A stretch of DNA of 64,000 nt from Sulfitobacter sp. DFL-14 (lineage in GTDB: Bacteria > Pseudomonadota > Alphaproteobacteria > Rhodobacterales > Rhodobacteraceae), in contig NZ_QBFD01000022.1 in NCBI RefSeq assembly GCF_003335585.1, positions 131,081-195,080 on the forward strand, written 5' to 3'. The notes under the pieces were generated by a model. The model was not told where the DNA came from, made no database searches, and saw only the letters and a program-made list of their open reading frames with translations. This document shows positions 36,523-45,095 of the stretch, piece after piece. Made by a program: the position numbers and the translations under genes. Every line of letters starts with the position of its first letter. Position 1 is the first letter of the stretch.

Positions 36523-37490
36523 TGGATTACACCACCCTCATCCAACTGCTCGATTCCACCGTGCGCTTTGCCACGCCGCTGCTGCTGGCCTGCCTTGCGG
36601 GCCTGTTCAGCGAACGCGCGGGCATCTTCGACATCGGGCTGGAAGGCAAGATGCTGGCCGCCGCCTTCTTTACGGCCGCCGTGGCCTACCTGACCGGCTC
36701 GGCCTGGGTCGGGCTGCTGGGCGGCATCGCCGCCTCGCTGGTGCTTGCGGCGATCCACGGGGTTGCCTCCATCACCTTCCGGGGCAACCAGTTGATCTCG
36801 GGCGTGGCGATCAATCTGCTGGCCGCGGGCATGACGGTGCTGGTCGCACAGAACTGGTTCCGCCAGGGCGGCCGCACGCCGGGGCTGACCGGCAATGCCC
36901 GGTTCGAGGGGATCACCCTGCCCGGTGCCGAGGCACTGGCCGACGTGCCATTCATCGGCCCGCTCTACGCCGAGTTGATCTCGGGCCATTCCATCCTTGT
37001 GTACATAGCGTTCCTCGCCGTCCCGATGACATGGTGGGTGCTGTTCCGCACCCGCTTTGGCCTGCGCCTGCGGGCGGTGGGCGAAAATCCCGCCGCCGTC
37101 GATACCGCCGGTGTCTCGGTCATCGGCCTGCGCTATGCCGCAGTGCTGATCGCCGGGGTGCTCTGCGGCCTTGCGGGGGCCTATCTCAGCACCGCGCTGC
37201 AGGCGGGCTTCGTCAAGGACATGTCGGCGGGCCGCGGTTTCATCGCCCTGGCCGCGCTGATCTTTGCCAAATGGCGGCCCTGGTACGCGCTCTGGGCAAC
37301 GCTGCTCTTCGGGCTCTTCGGCGCGCTGGAAACCCGCCCCGACGTGATCCAGGCGGTGATCGGCCTCAAGGTGCCCGGCCCCCTGCTGGGCGGTCTGCCC
37401 TATGTCATGACGGTTGTCATCCTCGCCGGTTTTGTGGGCAAGGCGATCCCGCCGCGCGCCGGGGGCGAACCCTATGTCAAGGAACGCTGA
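36522..37490 (+). CDS. Nucleoside-type ABC importer permease 2
   Basis: This 322-residue membrane protein begins MDYTTLIQLLDSTVRFATPLLLACLAGLFSERAGIFDIGLEGKMLAAAF. The SERxGxxxIGxEGxM motif (about 30-44) marks YufQ/NupC-type permeases. About eight helices follow, with the cytoplasmic EAA-like loop FGLRLRAVGENPAAVDTAGV (about 187-206) that docks on the ATPase. It completes the importer. Two hairpins at 37558-37602 end the operon. Confidence 0.93.
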   Translation: MDYTTLIQLLDSTVRFATPLLLACLAGLFSERAGIFDIGLEGKMLAAAFFTAAVAYLTGSAWVGLLGGIAASLVLAAIHGVASITFRGNQLISGVAINLLAAGMTVLVAQNWFRQGGRTPGLTGNARFEGITLPGAEALADVPFIGPLYAELISGHSILVYIAFLAVPMTWWVLFRTRFGLRLRAVGENPAAVDTAGVSVIGLRYAAVLIAGVLCGLAGAYLSTALQAGFVKDMSAGRGFIALAALIFAKWRPWYALWATLLFGLFGALETRPDVIQAVIGLKVPGPLLGGLPYVMTVVILAGFVGKAIPPRAGGEPYVKER

Positions 37491-37557
37491 GCCTCTGCTC
37501 TTTTTGGCGCCAAATATCCAATCCCGCCGTCCCTGCGCGCGCTGACACCACTGGGTG

Positions 37558-37602
37558 CCGGAGTTTTGCAAAACTCCGGTCCGAATTATTCCAATAATTC
37601 GG
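37558..37602. terminator. Pair of palindromic hairpins between convergent genes
   Basis: A perfect 22-bp palindrome CCGGAG-TTTTGCAAAA-CTCCGG (37558-37579), then CCGAATTATT-CC-AATAATTCGG (37581-37602). They lie between the convergent importer operon and the EEP nuclease gene, so a bidirectional terminator is the simplest reading. Confidence 0.6.
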
Positions 37603-37611
37603 CGCCGCCGC

Positions 37612-38751
37612 TCAGATGTCGATGTCGGCCCAGATCAGATGATGGTCCGACGCCGCGTGATGCCGTACCGTCAGCTCCGCATAGACCTCCCAGCGCGGCG
37701 GGCGCGACCCGGGCCATGCGCCCTTGCGGAAAATCCCACCGCCCGTCACCCGGTCAAACAGGGCGGGCGACAACAGCAGATAGTCGATCTTGTCATCGTC
37801 GTTGCCCAGGGCATAGGTCCCGATCCCGCGCTGCCCGTTGTTCGCGTTGAACGCGAACTCGGTGAAATTCGGATGCTCCGACACATCGCGCAGATCACTG
37901 GCCAGCAGCGGCGCCAGCTCCACGCTGTCGGGCGTGTCGTTCAGATCCCCCAGCACCACGATATGTTCAAAGCCCTCGTCACGCAGCCGCCGGTAATAGC
38001 CCGCCACCGCCTGCGCCTGCGCCAGCCGCTTGGCGCGCGAGGTGGGATCATTGCCGCCGAACTTGCTCTTGAAATGATTGGCCAGCACCATGATCGTCGC
38101 CCCCGACGGGGTCGTGACCTCGTATTCGGGGCAATCGCGGCTGAAAATCGCATTGCCGTCCGGCCGGCGGTCATCCGCATGGCTGCGCACCCGCCCGATG
38201 GGAAAACCCGCGCGGGTGGCAAGCCCCACGTCAATGCCGCGCTGGTCATTGCCGTCGATCAGCATCACATGGGCATAGGTCTCCGGCAGGTTCAGCTTCC
38301 TGGCCATGATCTCCTGAAAGGTCTTCAGCACCGGGCGGCTCTCTGCCTCGATCATCGCCAGCACATCCGCCCCTGCATCAAAGATCACCCGGGCCGTCAG
38401 CAGGATCGCGGTGGCGTCCACGGTTTCGGTCTTCAGCTCGACCCAGCCGATCCAGTCCTCGCGCCCCGCCGCCACGATCTCGCGCGGCTTGCTGCGGTCG
38501 CGCGGACGCCGGATCAGCTGGCCGCGGATCTTGCGCAGGCGCACAAAGGGGCCCTCGTTGTCATTCAGCATCCCCAGCAAGGTCAGCAGCTCCAGCATCC
38601 GCGCCTTGTCGGCCTCCGAATAGACCGGCTTTTCGAAAAGCGTGTTGATCTCGGCATGGGCATCCAGAACCTGCTGGTGGCTGTCACTGTCGTCGTTGAA
38701 CACACGGGCGCGGTCGAACAGGTTCTCGACGTTGTAGGCGGCAATACGCAT
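37612..38751 (-). CDS. Endonuclease/exonuclease/phosphatase family protein
   Basis: This 379-residue protein begins MRIAAYNVENLFDRARVFND; the N-V-E-N-L-F-D opening is the metal-binding start of the EEP fold. Later motifs are DVLAMIEAESR (catalytic Glu), VVLGDLNDTPDS (GDxND) and AASDHHLIWADI (SDH at the C-terminus). These are the active-site residues of Mg2+-dependent phosphodiesterases. The substrate (DNA, RNA or phospholipid) is not identifiable. There is no signal peptide, so it is cytosolic. An upstream extension to 38853 is not supported by a ribosome binding site. Confidence 0.87.
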   Translation of the reverse strand: MRIAAYNVENLFDRARVFNDDSDSHQQVLDAHAEINTLFEKPVYSEADKARMLELLTLLGMLNDNEGPFVRLRKIRGQLIRRPRDRSKPREIVAAGREDWIGWVELKTETVDATAILLTARVIFDAGADVLAMIEAESRPVLKTFQEIMARKLNLPETYAHVMLIDGNDQRGIDVGLATRAGFPIGRVRSHADDRRPDGNAIFSRDCPEYEVTTPSGATIMVLANHFKSKFGGNDPTSRAKRLAQAQAVAGYYRRLRDEGFEHIVVLGDLNDTPDSVELAPLLASDLRDVSEHPNFTEFAFNANNGQRGIGTYALGNDDDKIDYLLLSPALFDRVTGGGIFRKGAWPGSRPPRWEVYAELTVRHHAASDHHLIWADIDI

Positions 38752-38916
38752 CTGGATAATCCTTTGGCTTTGAATGGCCGCAGGATAACACGAAACCGCG
38801 CCAAACCTCAGGTTGAATTTCACCCCCCCCTGCATAGGGCCAGATCGTTGCATTTCATCGGTCCTTATTGCTGCGCAGCAGCGAGGACAGTTGATTTTGT
38901 CAAATGACCTGCGCTA

Positions 38917-39840
38917 ATGGAGCGCATGCAAATCTACCTCCCCATTGCAGAAGTCTCGGTCAATGCTTTCCTCGTGCTGGGACTGGGCGGGCTGGTCGGC
39001 GTGCTCTCGGGCATGTTTGGTGTGGGGGGTGGCTTTCTCCTCACCCCGCTGCTGTTTTTCATCGGCATCCCCCCTGCCGTGGCGGTTGCCACCGGTGCCA
39101 CGCAGATCGTCGCATCCTCCTTTTCCGGGGTGCTGGCGCATTTCAGGCGACGCACGGTGGACCTGCGCATGGGGTCGGTGCTGCTGATCGGCGGGCTGGT
39201 GGGGGCCGCGCTGGGGATCATCCTGTTCAACTATCTCAGGTCGCTTGGCCAGGTGGATCTGCTGGTCCGGCTGTTCTACGTCGTCTTTCTGGGGATCATT
39301 GGCGCGCTGATGTTCGCGGAATCCCTGCGCGCCATGCGCAATGTCAGGAAAGGCAAACTTGCACCGCGCAAGAAACACAACTGGGTGCACGGGTTGCCCT
39401 TCAAGTTGCGCTTCCGGGTCTCGGGGCTTTATATCTCGGTGATTCCGCCGCTGATGGTGGGGGTTCTGGTTGGCATTCTGGCCGCGATCATGGGCGTCGG
39501 CGGCGGCTTCATCATGGTGCCTGCCATGATCTACCTGCTGGGCATGCCCACCAAGGTGGTGATCGGCACATCGCTGTTCCAGATCATCTTCGTCACCGCC
39601 TTCACCACCATGCTGCATGCCACCACCAACTATACCGTCGATGTGGTGCTGGCGGTGCTGCTGCTGATCGGCGGGGTGATCGGTGCCCAGGTCGGCACCC
39701 GCATCGGCGTCAAGATGAAGGCCGAACAATTGCGCATCCTGCTGGCCCTGCTGGTGCTGGTGGTCTGCGGCAAACTGGCGCTCGAACTGCTGCTGGAACC
39801 GGCAGAGCTTTACTCCATCTCCCCGGTGAAACTGACATGA
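38917..39840 (+). CDS. TauE/SafE-family anion exporter
   Basis: This 307-residue membrane protein has about eight helices. It contains two copies of the family motif: VGVLSGMFGVGGGFLLTPLLFFIGIPPAVAVATGA (about 26-60) and VGILAAIMGVGGGFIMVPAMIYLLGMPTKVVIGTS (about 185-219), each with GVGGG. Members export sulfite, sulfoacetate or related anions. A second in-frame ATG at 38926 is an alternative start. It overlaps the next gene by four bases (ATGA). The pairing with a TIGR02186 protein recurs in Rhodobacterales. Confidence 0.9.
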   Translation: MERMQIYLPIAEVSVNAFLVLGLGGLVGVLSGMFGVGGGFLLTPLLFFIGIPPAVAVATGATQIVASSFSGVLAHFRRRTVDLRMGSVLLIGGLVGAALGIILFNYLRSLGQVDLLVRLFYVVFLGIIGALMFAESLRAMRNVRKGKLAPRKKHNWVHGLPFKLRFRVSGLYISVIPPLMVGVLVGILAAIMGVGGGFIMVPAMIYLLGMPTKVVIGTSLFQIIFVTAFTTMLHATTNYTVDVVLAVLLLIGGVIGAQVGTRIGVKMKAEQLRILLALLVLVVCGKLALELLLEPAELYSISPVKLT

Positions 39841-40604
39841 TGCGTCTGGTCGCCACCCTGGTGTCCCTGCTGATGCCCATGTCCCTCTCCGCCCAGGAAG
39901 AGGAGATCGTGCTGGGCCTCAGCCAGGCCGAAGTCTCCATCACCACCAATTTCGACGGCTCCGAAATCCTGGTCTATGGCGCGGTCAAACGCGACGCCCC
40001 GCCGCCGGACATCGGCCCGCTCGGGGTGGTCGTGACCGTCTCTGGCCCTTCTGTCCCGGTGCTGGTGCGGCGCAAGGAAAAGAAATTCGGCATCTGGCTC
40101 AACACCGATGCGGTCGAGGTCGACCGCGCGCCCAGCTACTATGCCGTTGTCACCTCCGGGCCGCTGAACCGCGTCCTGACCCGTGTCGAGGACCTGCGCC
40201 ACAAGATCTCCATCCCCCGCGCGATCCGCTCTGTCGGCGCGCCGATGCATATCTCCAATGCCACGCTTTTTACCGAAGCGCTGATCCGCATCCGCACCCG
40301 CTCCGATCAGTACCAGGTGATCGAGGGTGGTGTGAAACTGGATGAAGACACGCTGTTCCGCGCCGCTGTGCGCCTGCCCGCCTCCCTGACAGAGGGCGAT
40401 TATGCCGCCCGCATCTTCCTGACACGGGCCGGCAGGGTCGTGGCCAGATACGACACGGTCATCGACGTGCGCAAGGTCGGCCTGGAACGCTGGCTGTTCA
40501 ACCTGTCGCGGGAAAACGCCCTGCTCTACGGGCTGATGTCGCTTGTCATCGCCATCGGTGCAGGCTGGGGCGCCTCCGCCATCTTCAACATGCTGCGCCG
40601 CTAA
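39837..40604 (+). CDS. TIGR02186-like periplasmic/membrane-anchored protein
   Basis: This 255-residue protein has a signal peptide (MMRLVATLVSLLMPMSLSAQ, then EEEIVLGLSQ) and a C-terminal membrane anchor (about 230-250, LLYGLMSLVIAIGAGWGASAIF). The middle is beta-rich. It resembles the TIGR02186 family encoded next to TauE-type exporters; the shared operon with a 4-bp overlap fits that family. The domain probably faces the periplasm and may help the exporter. The function is not established. The stop codon TAA lies inside an 18-base repeat (40602-40619). Confidence 0.82.
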   Translation: MMRLVATLVSLLMPMSLSAQEEEIVLGLSQAEVSITTNFDGSEILVYGAVKRDAPPPDIGPLGVVVTVSGPSVPVLVRRKEKKFGIWLNTDAVEVDRAPSYYAVVTSGPLNRVLTRVEDLRHKISIPRAIRSVGAPMHISNATLFTEALIRIRTRSDQYQVIEGGVKLDEDTLFRAAVRLPASLTEGDYAARIFLTRAGRVVARYDTVIDVRKVGLERWLFNLSRENALLYGLMSLVIAIGAGWGASAIFNMLRR

Positions 40605-40662
40605 AGCGTCATGCGAAAAACCTGAGTAGCGCTAGCTGATGCCTGGCGTTTTAGGTATTTCG
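40602..40662 (+). repeat. Copy of the repeat found upstream of queA
   Basis: TAAAGCGTCATGCGAAAA (40602-40619) is the exact inverse of 27995-28012. TAGCTGATGC (40633-40642) and AGGTATTTCG (40653-40662) follow in the same relative order as in the other copy, with the central hairpin region lost. The stop codon of the preceding gene is formed by its first bases. Confidence 0.5.
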
Positions 40663-40954
40663 ATAGGGGCTATCGGGCGTTTCGAAAATCTTTGAGGCCG
40701 CGTTACACGATTCAGCTGAATCTCCTGACCCGAGGATTGGAGCGCAGCCGCAGGTGGGACGCCTGTGCCCCGTCACCTGCTTGCAGGCAACACTGCCTTT
40801 CCCGGACGGCGTACCTGCAAATGAAGACATGTCATTTTTGACATGTCTTCATTTGCAGAAGGATGATGTCGTTCCACCGCGACAGCCACAGACCTCTCTC
40901 CTGCGCAGGGCACTGCAGAACAGCGGCGCAAAGGGTGATTCCCTTTGGTCGCCC
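40663..40954. other. Intergenic region holding a perfect hairpin
   Basis: Apart from the hairpin at 40815-40858, listed separately, this stretch has no supported gene. It separates the TIGR02186 gene (plus strand) from the convergent SDR gene. Confidence 0.4.
40815..40858. repeat. Perfect 20-bp hairpin repeat, copy 1
   Basis: CTGCAAATGAAGACATGTCA (40815-40834), TTTT loop, and its exact inverse (40839-40858). The same hairpin occurs at 54085-54124 and, with a compensating base-pair change, at 52503-52542. It lies between convergent genes, so termination is possible, but its repetition suggests a repeat family. Confidence 0.65.
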
Positions 40955-41650
40955 CTAGCCGCGCCCGATAAAGGGCATGTTCGTCGCCATCACCGTCAGG
41001 AACTGCACATTCGCCTCCGGCGGCAGTTCCGCCATATGCAGGACCGAGGCCGCCGCATGCTGCACGTCCATCGTGTCCATCTGCGGATTATCCACCTTCA
41101 GCGCCGCCACCATATCGGTTTCCGCATTGCCGATGTCGATCTGGCCACAGGCGATGCCAAAGGGCCGCCCGTCCAGCGACAGCGACCGGGTCAGCCCGGT
41201 GATGGCGTGTTTCGTGGTGGTATAGCAGACCGATCCGGGGCGCGGCACATGGGCCGAGAGCGAGCCGTTGTTGATGATCCGCCCGCCGCCCTGCGCCCGC
41301 ATCGCGCCAAAGGCCAGCCTTGCCGCGATGAACATGCCATGCAGGTTGACGCCCAGCACCTGCTCCCAGTTCTCCAGCGGGATCTCGTCAATCGGGCCCG
41401 CCCTGCCAAAGGTGCCCGCATTGTTGAACAGGACATCCAGCTTGCCGAAAGTGTCGAAGGCCGCGGCCATGGCACCGGCATCGGTGACATCCGCAGGCAG
41501 GGCCACGGCATTGGCATGTGCCTTCGCCATCTCCGCCAGCAGGTCCGCGCGCCGCGCGATCAGCCCCACGCGCCAGCCCTTTTCCAGGAACAATTCCGCC
41601 GTGGCCCGGCCGATCCCGGAGCTGGCGCCGGTGACAATGATGCTCTTCAC
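40955..41650 (-). CDS. Short-chain dehydrogenase/reductase
   Basis: This 231-residue SDR begins MKSIIVTGASSGIGRATAEL. It has the TGxxxGxG coenzyme motif at residues 7-14, LFNNAGTFG (NNAG) at about 84-92, a catalytic Ser in NGSLSAH and the Tyr-x3-Lys pair in CYTTTKHA (about 155-159). The absence of an Asp after beta 2 and the presence of Arg residues (IARRADLL) suggest NADP(H). The substrate is unknown. Its start overlaps the end of the upstream helicase gene by four bases. Confidence 0.88.
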   Translation of the reverse strand: MKSIIVTGASSGIGRATAELFLEKGWRVGLIARRADLLAEMAKAHANAVALPADVTDAGAMAAAFDTFGKLDVLFNNAGTFGRAGPIDEIPLENWEQVLGVNLHGMFIAARLAFGAMRAQGGGRIINNGSLSAHVPRPGSVCYTTTKHAITGLTRSLSLDGRPFGIACGQIDIGNAETDMVAALKVDNPQMDTMDVQHAAASVLHMAELPPEANVQFLTVMATNMPFIGRG

Positions 41651-43188
41651 CCGAAATCCTCCGTGGTGGTTTCAAGCGACAGGGGGGCCACAGGCTGGCT
41701 GCGCAGGTCGTCCACCACCAGCGGCCCGCCGGGTTTCGACAACCGGTTGCGCACCACCCAGATCAGCCGCTCCTGCGCGCGGGTGATGGCCACATAGGCC
41801 AGCCGCTTCCACAGCGGCTGCCCCGCCTCCATCCGGCCCATGCGCGCGGCGGCGTAAAGATCGGGGGCAAAGACCTGCACCGTTTCCCACTGGCTGCCCT
41901 GCGCCTTGTGAATGGTCACCGCGGCCCCATGCAGAAAGGTCGCCCCCATGCGCGCGGCAAAGGGGATGAAGGGTTCTTCCTCATCCGGTTTTTCGATCTT
42001 CACGATGCTGGCGGCGCTCACCTGCGGGTCCTCTGCCCCCATCACGTGCAACCGGCTGAAGCCCGGCTTGCGCCCCGCGCCCAGGTAGATCACCTGCGCC
42101 CCCTTGATCAGGCCCCGCGCCTCCAGGTCCAGCCGTTTCTTGCGGTGCTTGAGCGGCAGTTCCAGCCCGTCGCAGATCAGCGGCTCCCCCTCCAGCAGCG
42201 CATCCTCCGGTGCGCCATGCACATTGCGGAAAGCATTGATCAGCCGGATCCGCGTGGCATTGCGCCAGACCAGCACCGGGGAACGCGCCATCAGGTCCAC
42301 CTCGACCCGCTGGCCCCAGACCACGCGGTTGTCGCGGCGCGCGGTCTCTTCCACCATCCGCTCGAATTGTTCAAAGCCGAGGTCCGGATCGGCCAGCGCA
42401 TGGGCCAGATCCAGGATCGGGTTATCCGCATCCTGCCGGAAGATGCGGTTCAGGTTCATCACCCGCTTTTGCGGCAGTTTTTCAAACACCATGGTGCCGG
42501 ATTGGTTCACCGGGGCCAGCTGCGCCGGATCCCCGAACAAGAGCAGTGTCGGGAAAATCTCTTTCAGGTCCTCGAACTGCTTGTCATCCAACATCGAGGC
42601 CTCATCGACAAAGCCGATGTCCAGCGGTTCCTCCCGCCGTTTCCAGCCGGTGATGAAATCCGAGCCGCGCAGCCCCGCCGCCGCCAGCGCGCCGGGGATT
42701 GACTTGTTGCCCGCATAAAAGGCCGCCGCCCGGTCCAGCGCCAGTTCCGTCAGCCCCTCCACGTCCACGGGCCGCTCGCCGTTGCCCGCCAGCCATTCCG
42801 CGATCCGCTCGTATTCCGGGTCATAGACGGGGGTATAGAGGATGCGGTGAATCGTGGTCGCGGGCACCCCGCGCAGCCGCAGCACCGAGGCCGCCTTGTT
42901 GGTGGGCGCGAGAATCGCCAGCGTGCGCTTGTCACGGCGCTTGCGGCTCTCGTAATCGCCCGAGACCACCTCGACCCCGGCCTCTTCCAACGCCTTGTAA
43001 AGCTCCGCCAAGAGCAGCGTCTTGCCCGATCCCGCCTTGCCGGTCACCGCCATCACCTGATCGGCCCCGCCGGGCGGCGGCATCAGCAGGCTGTCTTCCA
43101 GGTCGATCCCGGCGCCGCGCAGCATCTCGGCCACGCCGTCATAGGCGGTGGCCTGATCGTCGGAATATGTAAGGCTGGGCAGATTCAT
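41647..43188 (-). CDS. RecD/Dda-like ATP-dependent DNA helicase
   Basis: This 513-residue superfamily 1 helicase begins MNLPSLTYSDDQATAYDGVA. Walker A is VTGKAGSGKTLLLAEL (about 49-64), motif Ia LAPTNKAASVLRLRG, Walker B IGFVDEASMLDDKQFE, motif III LLLFGDPAQLAPV, and near the C-terminus TIHKAQGSQW (motif V) and YVAITRAQERLIWVV (motif VI). It lacks the long N-terminal domain of RecD2 and resembles stand-alone Dda/RecD-like helicases. It probably unwinds DNA 5' to 3'. It overlaps the SDR gene, but no functional link is evident. Confidence 0.88.
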   Translation of the reverse strand: MNLPSLTYSDDQATAYDGVAEMLRGAGIDLEDSLLMPPPGGADQVMAVTGKAGSGKTLLLAELYKALEEAGVEVVSGDYESRKRRDKRTLAILAPTNKAASVLRLRGVPATTIHRILYTPVYDPEYERIAEWLAGNGERPVDVEGLTELALDRAAAFYAGNKSIPGALAAAGLRGSDFITGWKRREEPLDIGFVDEASMLDDKQFEDLKEIFPTLLLFGDPAQLAPVNQSGTMVFEKLPQKRVMNLNRIFRQDADNPILDLAHALADPDLGFEQFERMVEETARRDNRVVWGQRVEVDLMARSPVLVWRNATRIRLINAFRNVHGAPEDALLEGEPLICDGLELPLKHRKKRLDLEARGLIKGAQVIYLGAGRKPGFSRLHVMGAEDPQVSAASIVKIEKPDEEEPFIPFAARMGATFLHGAAVTIHKAQGSQWETVQVFAPDLYAAARMGRMEAGQPLWKRLAYVAITRAQERLIWVVRNRLSKPGGPLVVDDLRSQPVAPLSLETTTEDFG

Positions 43189-43229
43189 GTGCCGACATTA
43201 GGCGAGCCCGCCAGCGGGGGCCAGACGGT

Positions 43230-43865
43230 TCACGCGCTTTGCTGCAAAACCACGGGCATCCGGCTGCCAAAAGCCTGATCGAACCAGAACCGCGACTGCT
43301 CCGGGCTGATCCCGGCACGCTGCGCCACCTGTGCCTGTGCGGCTTCGCAATAATGCCACAGGCCCACGCTGATCCTGTCACGCCCCTGCCCGGCACTGCC
43401 CAGAATCTCGGGGCTGGAGCCGATAATCCGGTAAATCCGCACCATCCGCGCATCAAAGACCCCGACGAAATGCCGGATGTCAAAGCCGCGCATGATCTCG
43501 CCGCCGCCCAACATCAGCGCTGCCGCCACATGGGAATCCGCCCTGCGCGCCAGACAGAATCGCGTGCATTCCCAGATCAGCGGGCTGCGCAGCGGACCCG
43601 ACAGCAGATGCGCGAAATGATCGTTCACCATCACCGGCCCGGTGGTGGGCAGAAACCGCATCGACCCGCCATGGCTGCCATCCGCCTGTTCCCAGATCAC
43701 ATAAAGCGGGTTCATCGCATCGTAGGCATCCCGCTCCTCGCCCGCCGCATCGACCTGGACCTCCCAGCCCAGCCGGGTGCGAAACTGATCGGCCCGGTCC
43801 CGGAACATCTGCCGCGCCAGTTGGGGGTGATGGTGCAATTGATCGGCATAAAGGTAACGCAGCAT
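43230..43865 (-). CDS. luxI: Acyl-homoserine-lactone synthase (LuxI family)
   Basis: This 211-residue protein makes an acyl-homoserine lactone from SAM and an acyl carrier. The conserved LuxI residues are readable: Arg24, Phe28 and Trp34 in RDRADQFRTRLGW, Asp46 and Asp49 in ERDAYDAMNP, Arg70 in GSMRFLP, and Glu99 and Arg102 in WECTRF. ATG 43865 has GGAGAAG upstream; the longer frame to 43961 lacks conserved sequence. It lies 510 bp downstream of luxR on the same strand. The acyl chain length cannot be predicted from this alone. Confidence 0.95.
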   Translation of the reverse strand: MLRYLYADQLHHHPQLARQMFRDRADQFRTRLGWEVQVDAAGEERDAYDAMNPLYVIWEQADGSHGGSMRFLPTTGPVMVNDHFAHLLSGPLRSPLIWECTRFCLARRADSHVAAALMLGGGEIMRGFDIRHFVGVFDARMVRIYRIIGSSPEILGSAGQGRDRISVGLWHYCEAAQAQVAQRAGISPEQSRFWFDQAFGSRMPVVLQQSA

Positions 43866-44127
43866 GGGCTTCTCCGCTCTGACAAGATGCCAAGCCCTAG
43901 CCGCAGGCCCGTTAACACTGCGCTGGCACCGCGCACGCCGCTGACCGGACGCGCGCAACACCTTTCACTCTTTTTGGCCTTAAATATTCCCGGGGGGGCA
44001 GCCGAAGGCTGCGGGGGCAGCGCCCCCTGAGGCTGCTGAAAAAATACGTTCCTGCACCCGCTCCCCCCGACACAACGAAATCGTTCTTCACGACGCCAGC
44101 CACAAGCCTTGGCCCGGGTGTCAGCCC
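43866..44127. other. Leader region of luxI
   Basis: No gene is supported. It contains CAGCC-GAAGG-CTG and GGGGGCAGCGCCCCC palindromes near 43998-44031, a common type of GC-rich intergenic sequence in Rhodobacterales, and a GGCCCGGG...CCCGGGCC hairpin at 44111-44132. I found no convincing lux box. The luxI transcript would have a leader of about 300 bases if it starts at the promoter predicted at 44192-44220. Confidence 0.4.
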
Positions 44128-44260
44128 GGGCCGCGCCCGACCCTCCCCCCGGGAGGGCGCTTTTGGTGACTTCTCGTATCACACTGACAACATTTATTTT
44201 TGCTAGAGAGGCGCTCTCAATGCGCGTCTCAAAGCGCCCTCCCAGGCTCGGGCGCGGCCC
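44128..44260. promoter_or_regulatory. Long inverted repeat enclosing a predicted luxI promoter
   Basis: Left arm 44128-44163 and right arm 44231-44260 share two perfect 13-bp inverted blocks: GGGCCGCGCCCGA/TCGGGCGCGGCCC and GGGAGGGCGCTTT/AAAGCGCCCTCCC. The 67-bp interior is AT-rich and holds a minus-strand promoter candidate, TTGAGA (44215-44220), 17 bp and ATAAAT (44192-44197), pointing to luxI. Such an arrangement could be an invertible switch or simply a strong hairpin. Confidence 0.45.
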
Positions 44261-44375
44261 TTCGTTCGAAGACGTAACGCAGAGCGCAGAAGAACAATTT
44301 GCCTCCGGCGGCAGCCGTTTCCGGGTTTGTCAGCGGTCTGCGGGGGCAGAGCCCCCTGCAACCGCGCCCCACCGG

Positions 44376-45095
44376 TCACACCACGATCAATCCCCGGCTC
44401 AACGCCCGTGCGACCGCATGGGTGGTGTTCAGCGCCCCCAGCTTGAACCGCGCACTTTCGATATAGACCCGCAGCGTATGTTCCGAGATCTGCAACTGGT
44501 CGGCCACCTGTGCGCGGCTCTGCCCGGCGGCGAGAAGGGTCATCGCATCCACCTCGCGCGGCGACAGGGCATGCGCGGTTTCCGGCAGCCGGTCCGGTTC
44601 GATTTCCAGCGCCTTTTCGTTCAGGAAATGCGCGATCAGGATCAGTTCGTGCCGGTGGTCCGCGACAAAGGCCTCCCACTCTGCATCGGTGCAGCTGTGG
44701 TTGATCGTGAACAGCGCGAACTGGCCATTCGGGCCGCGCAGCGGCACCGACATCCCCTGGTTTCCGACACCATATTCCAGCGCTTCGGCGAAAAACGCCC
44801 GCGCGGCCTTGGACGACCAGTCCAGCTGTTTCCAGTCGACCGGGTGAAAGCGCTGGAAACAGCCCAGCACCACCGGATCAATGCGCAGATAGTTCTGCGC
44901 GATATAGCGTTCCTGCCAGGCGATCGAATAGGTGCCGCAGCCGTATTGTTCGCCTGTTGAATCGACCCAGTGATACAGCACATGGTCAATGCCCAGAAGA
45001 TCGCGCAGCGCCTCCGTCGCGCTTTGCAATCCGGCGTGGGAGTCAGCCTGCTCCAGCGCCTCCATTATGAAATCTATCTGCCGTGTCTTGACCAT
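44376..45095 (-). CDS. luxR: LuxR-family quorum-sensing regulator
   Basis: This 239-residue regulator has an autoinducer-binding domain (about 20-160) and a C-terminal GerE helix-turn-helix (about 175-235, LSPREVDAMTLLAAGQSRAQVADQL). Ligand-pocket residues expected in the family are present: Trp60, Tyr64, Asp73, Pro74, and Gly114 in GNQGMSVPL. It lies upstream of luxI on the same strand and downstream of an overlapping 68-codon gene. A TTAA-N7-TTAA box sits 5' of that small gene. Confidence 0.93.
   Translation of the reverse strand: MVKTRQIDFIMEALEQADSHAGLQSATEALRDLLGIDHVLYHWVDSTGEQYGCGTYSIAWQERYIAQNYLRIDPVVLGCFQRFHPVDWKQLDWSSKAARAFFAEALEYGVGNQGMSVPLRGPNGQFALFTINHSCTDAEWEAFVADHRHELILIAHFLNEKALEIEPDRLPETAHALSPREVDAMTLLAAGQSRAQVADQLQISEHTLRVYIESARFKLGALNTTHAVARALSRGLIVV

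Noticed and set aside
37558-37579. TTTTGCAAAA-centred palindrome considered as a TTTGCAAA-type operator
   Set aside because: It lies between two convergent gene ends beside a second hairpin, so a terminator is more economical than an operator.
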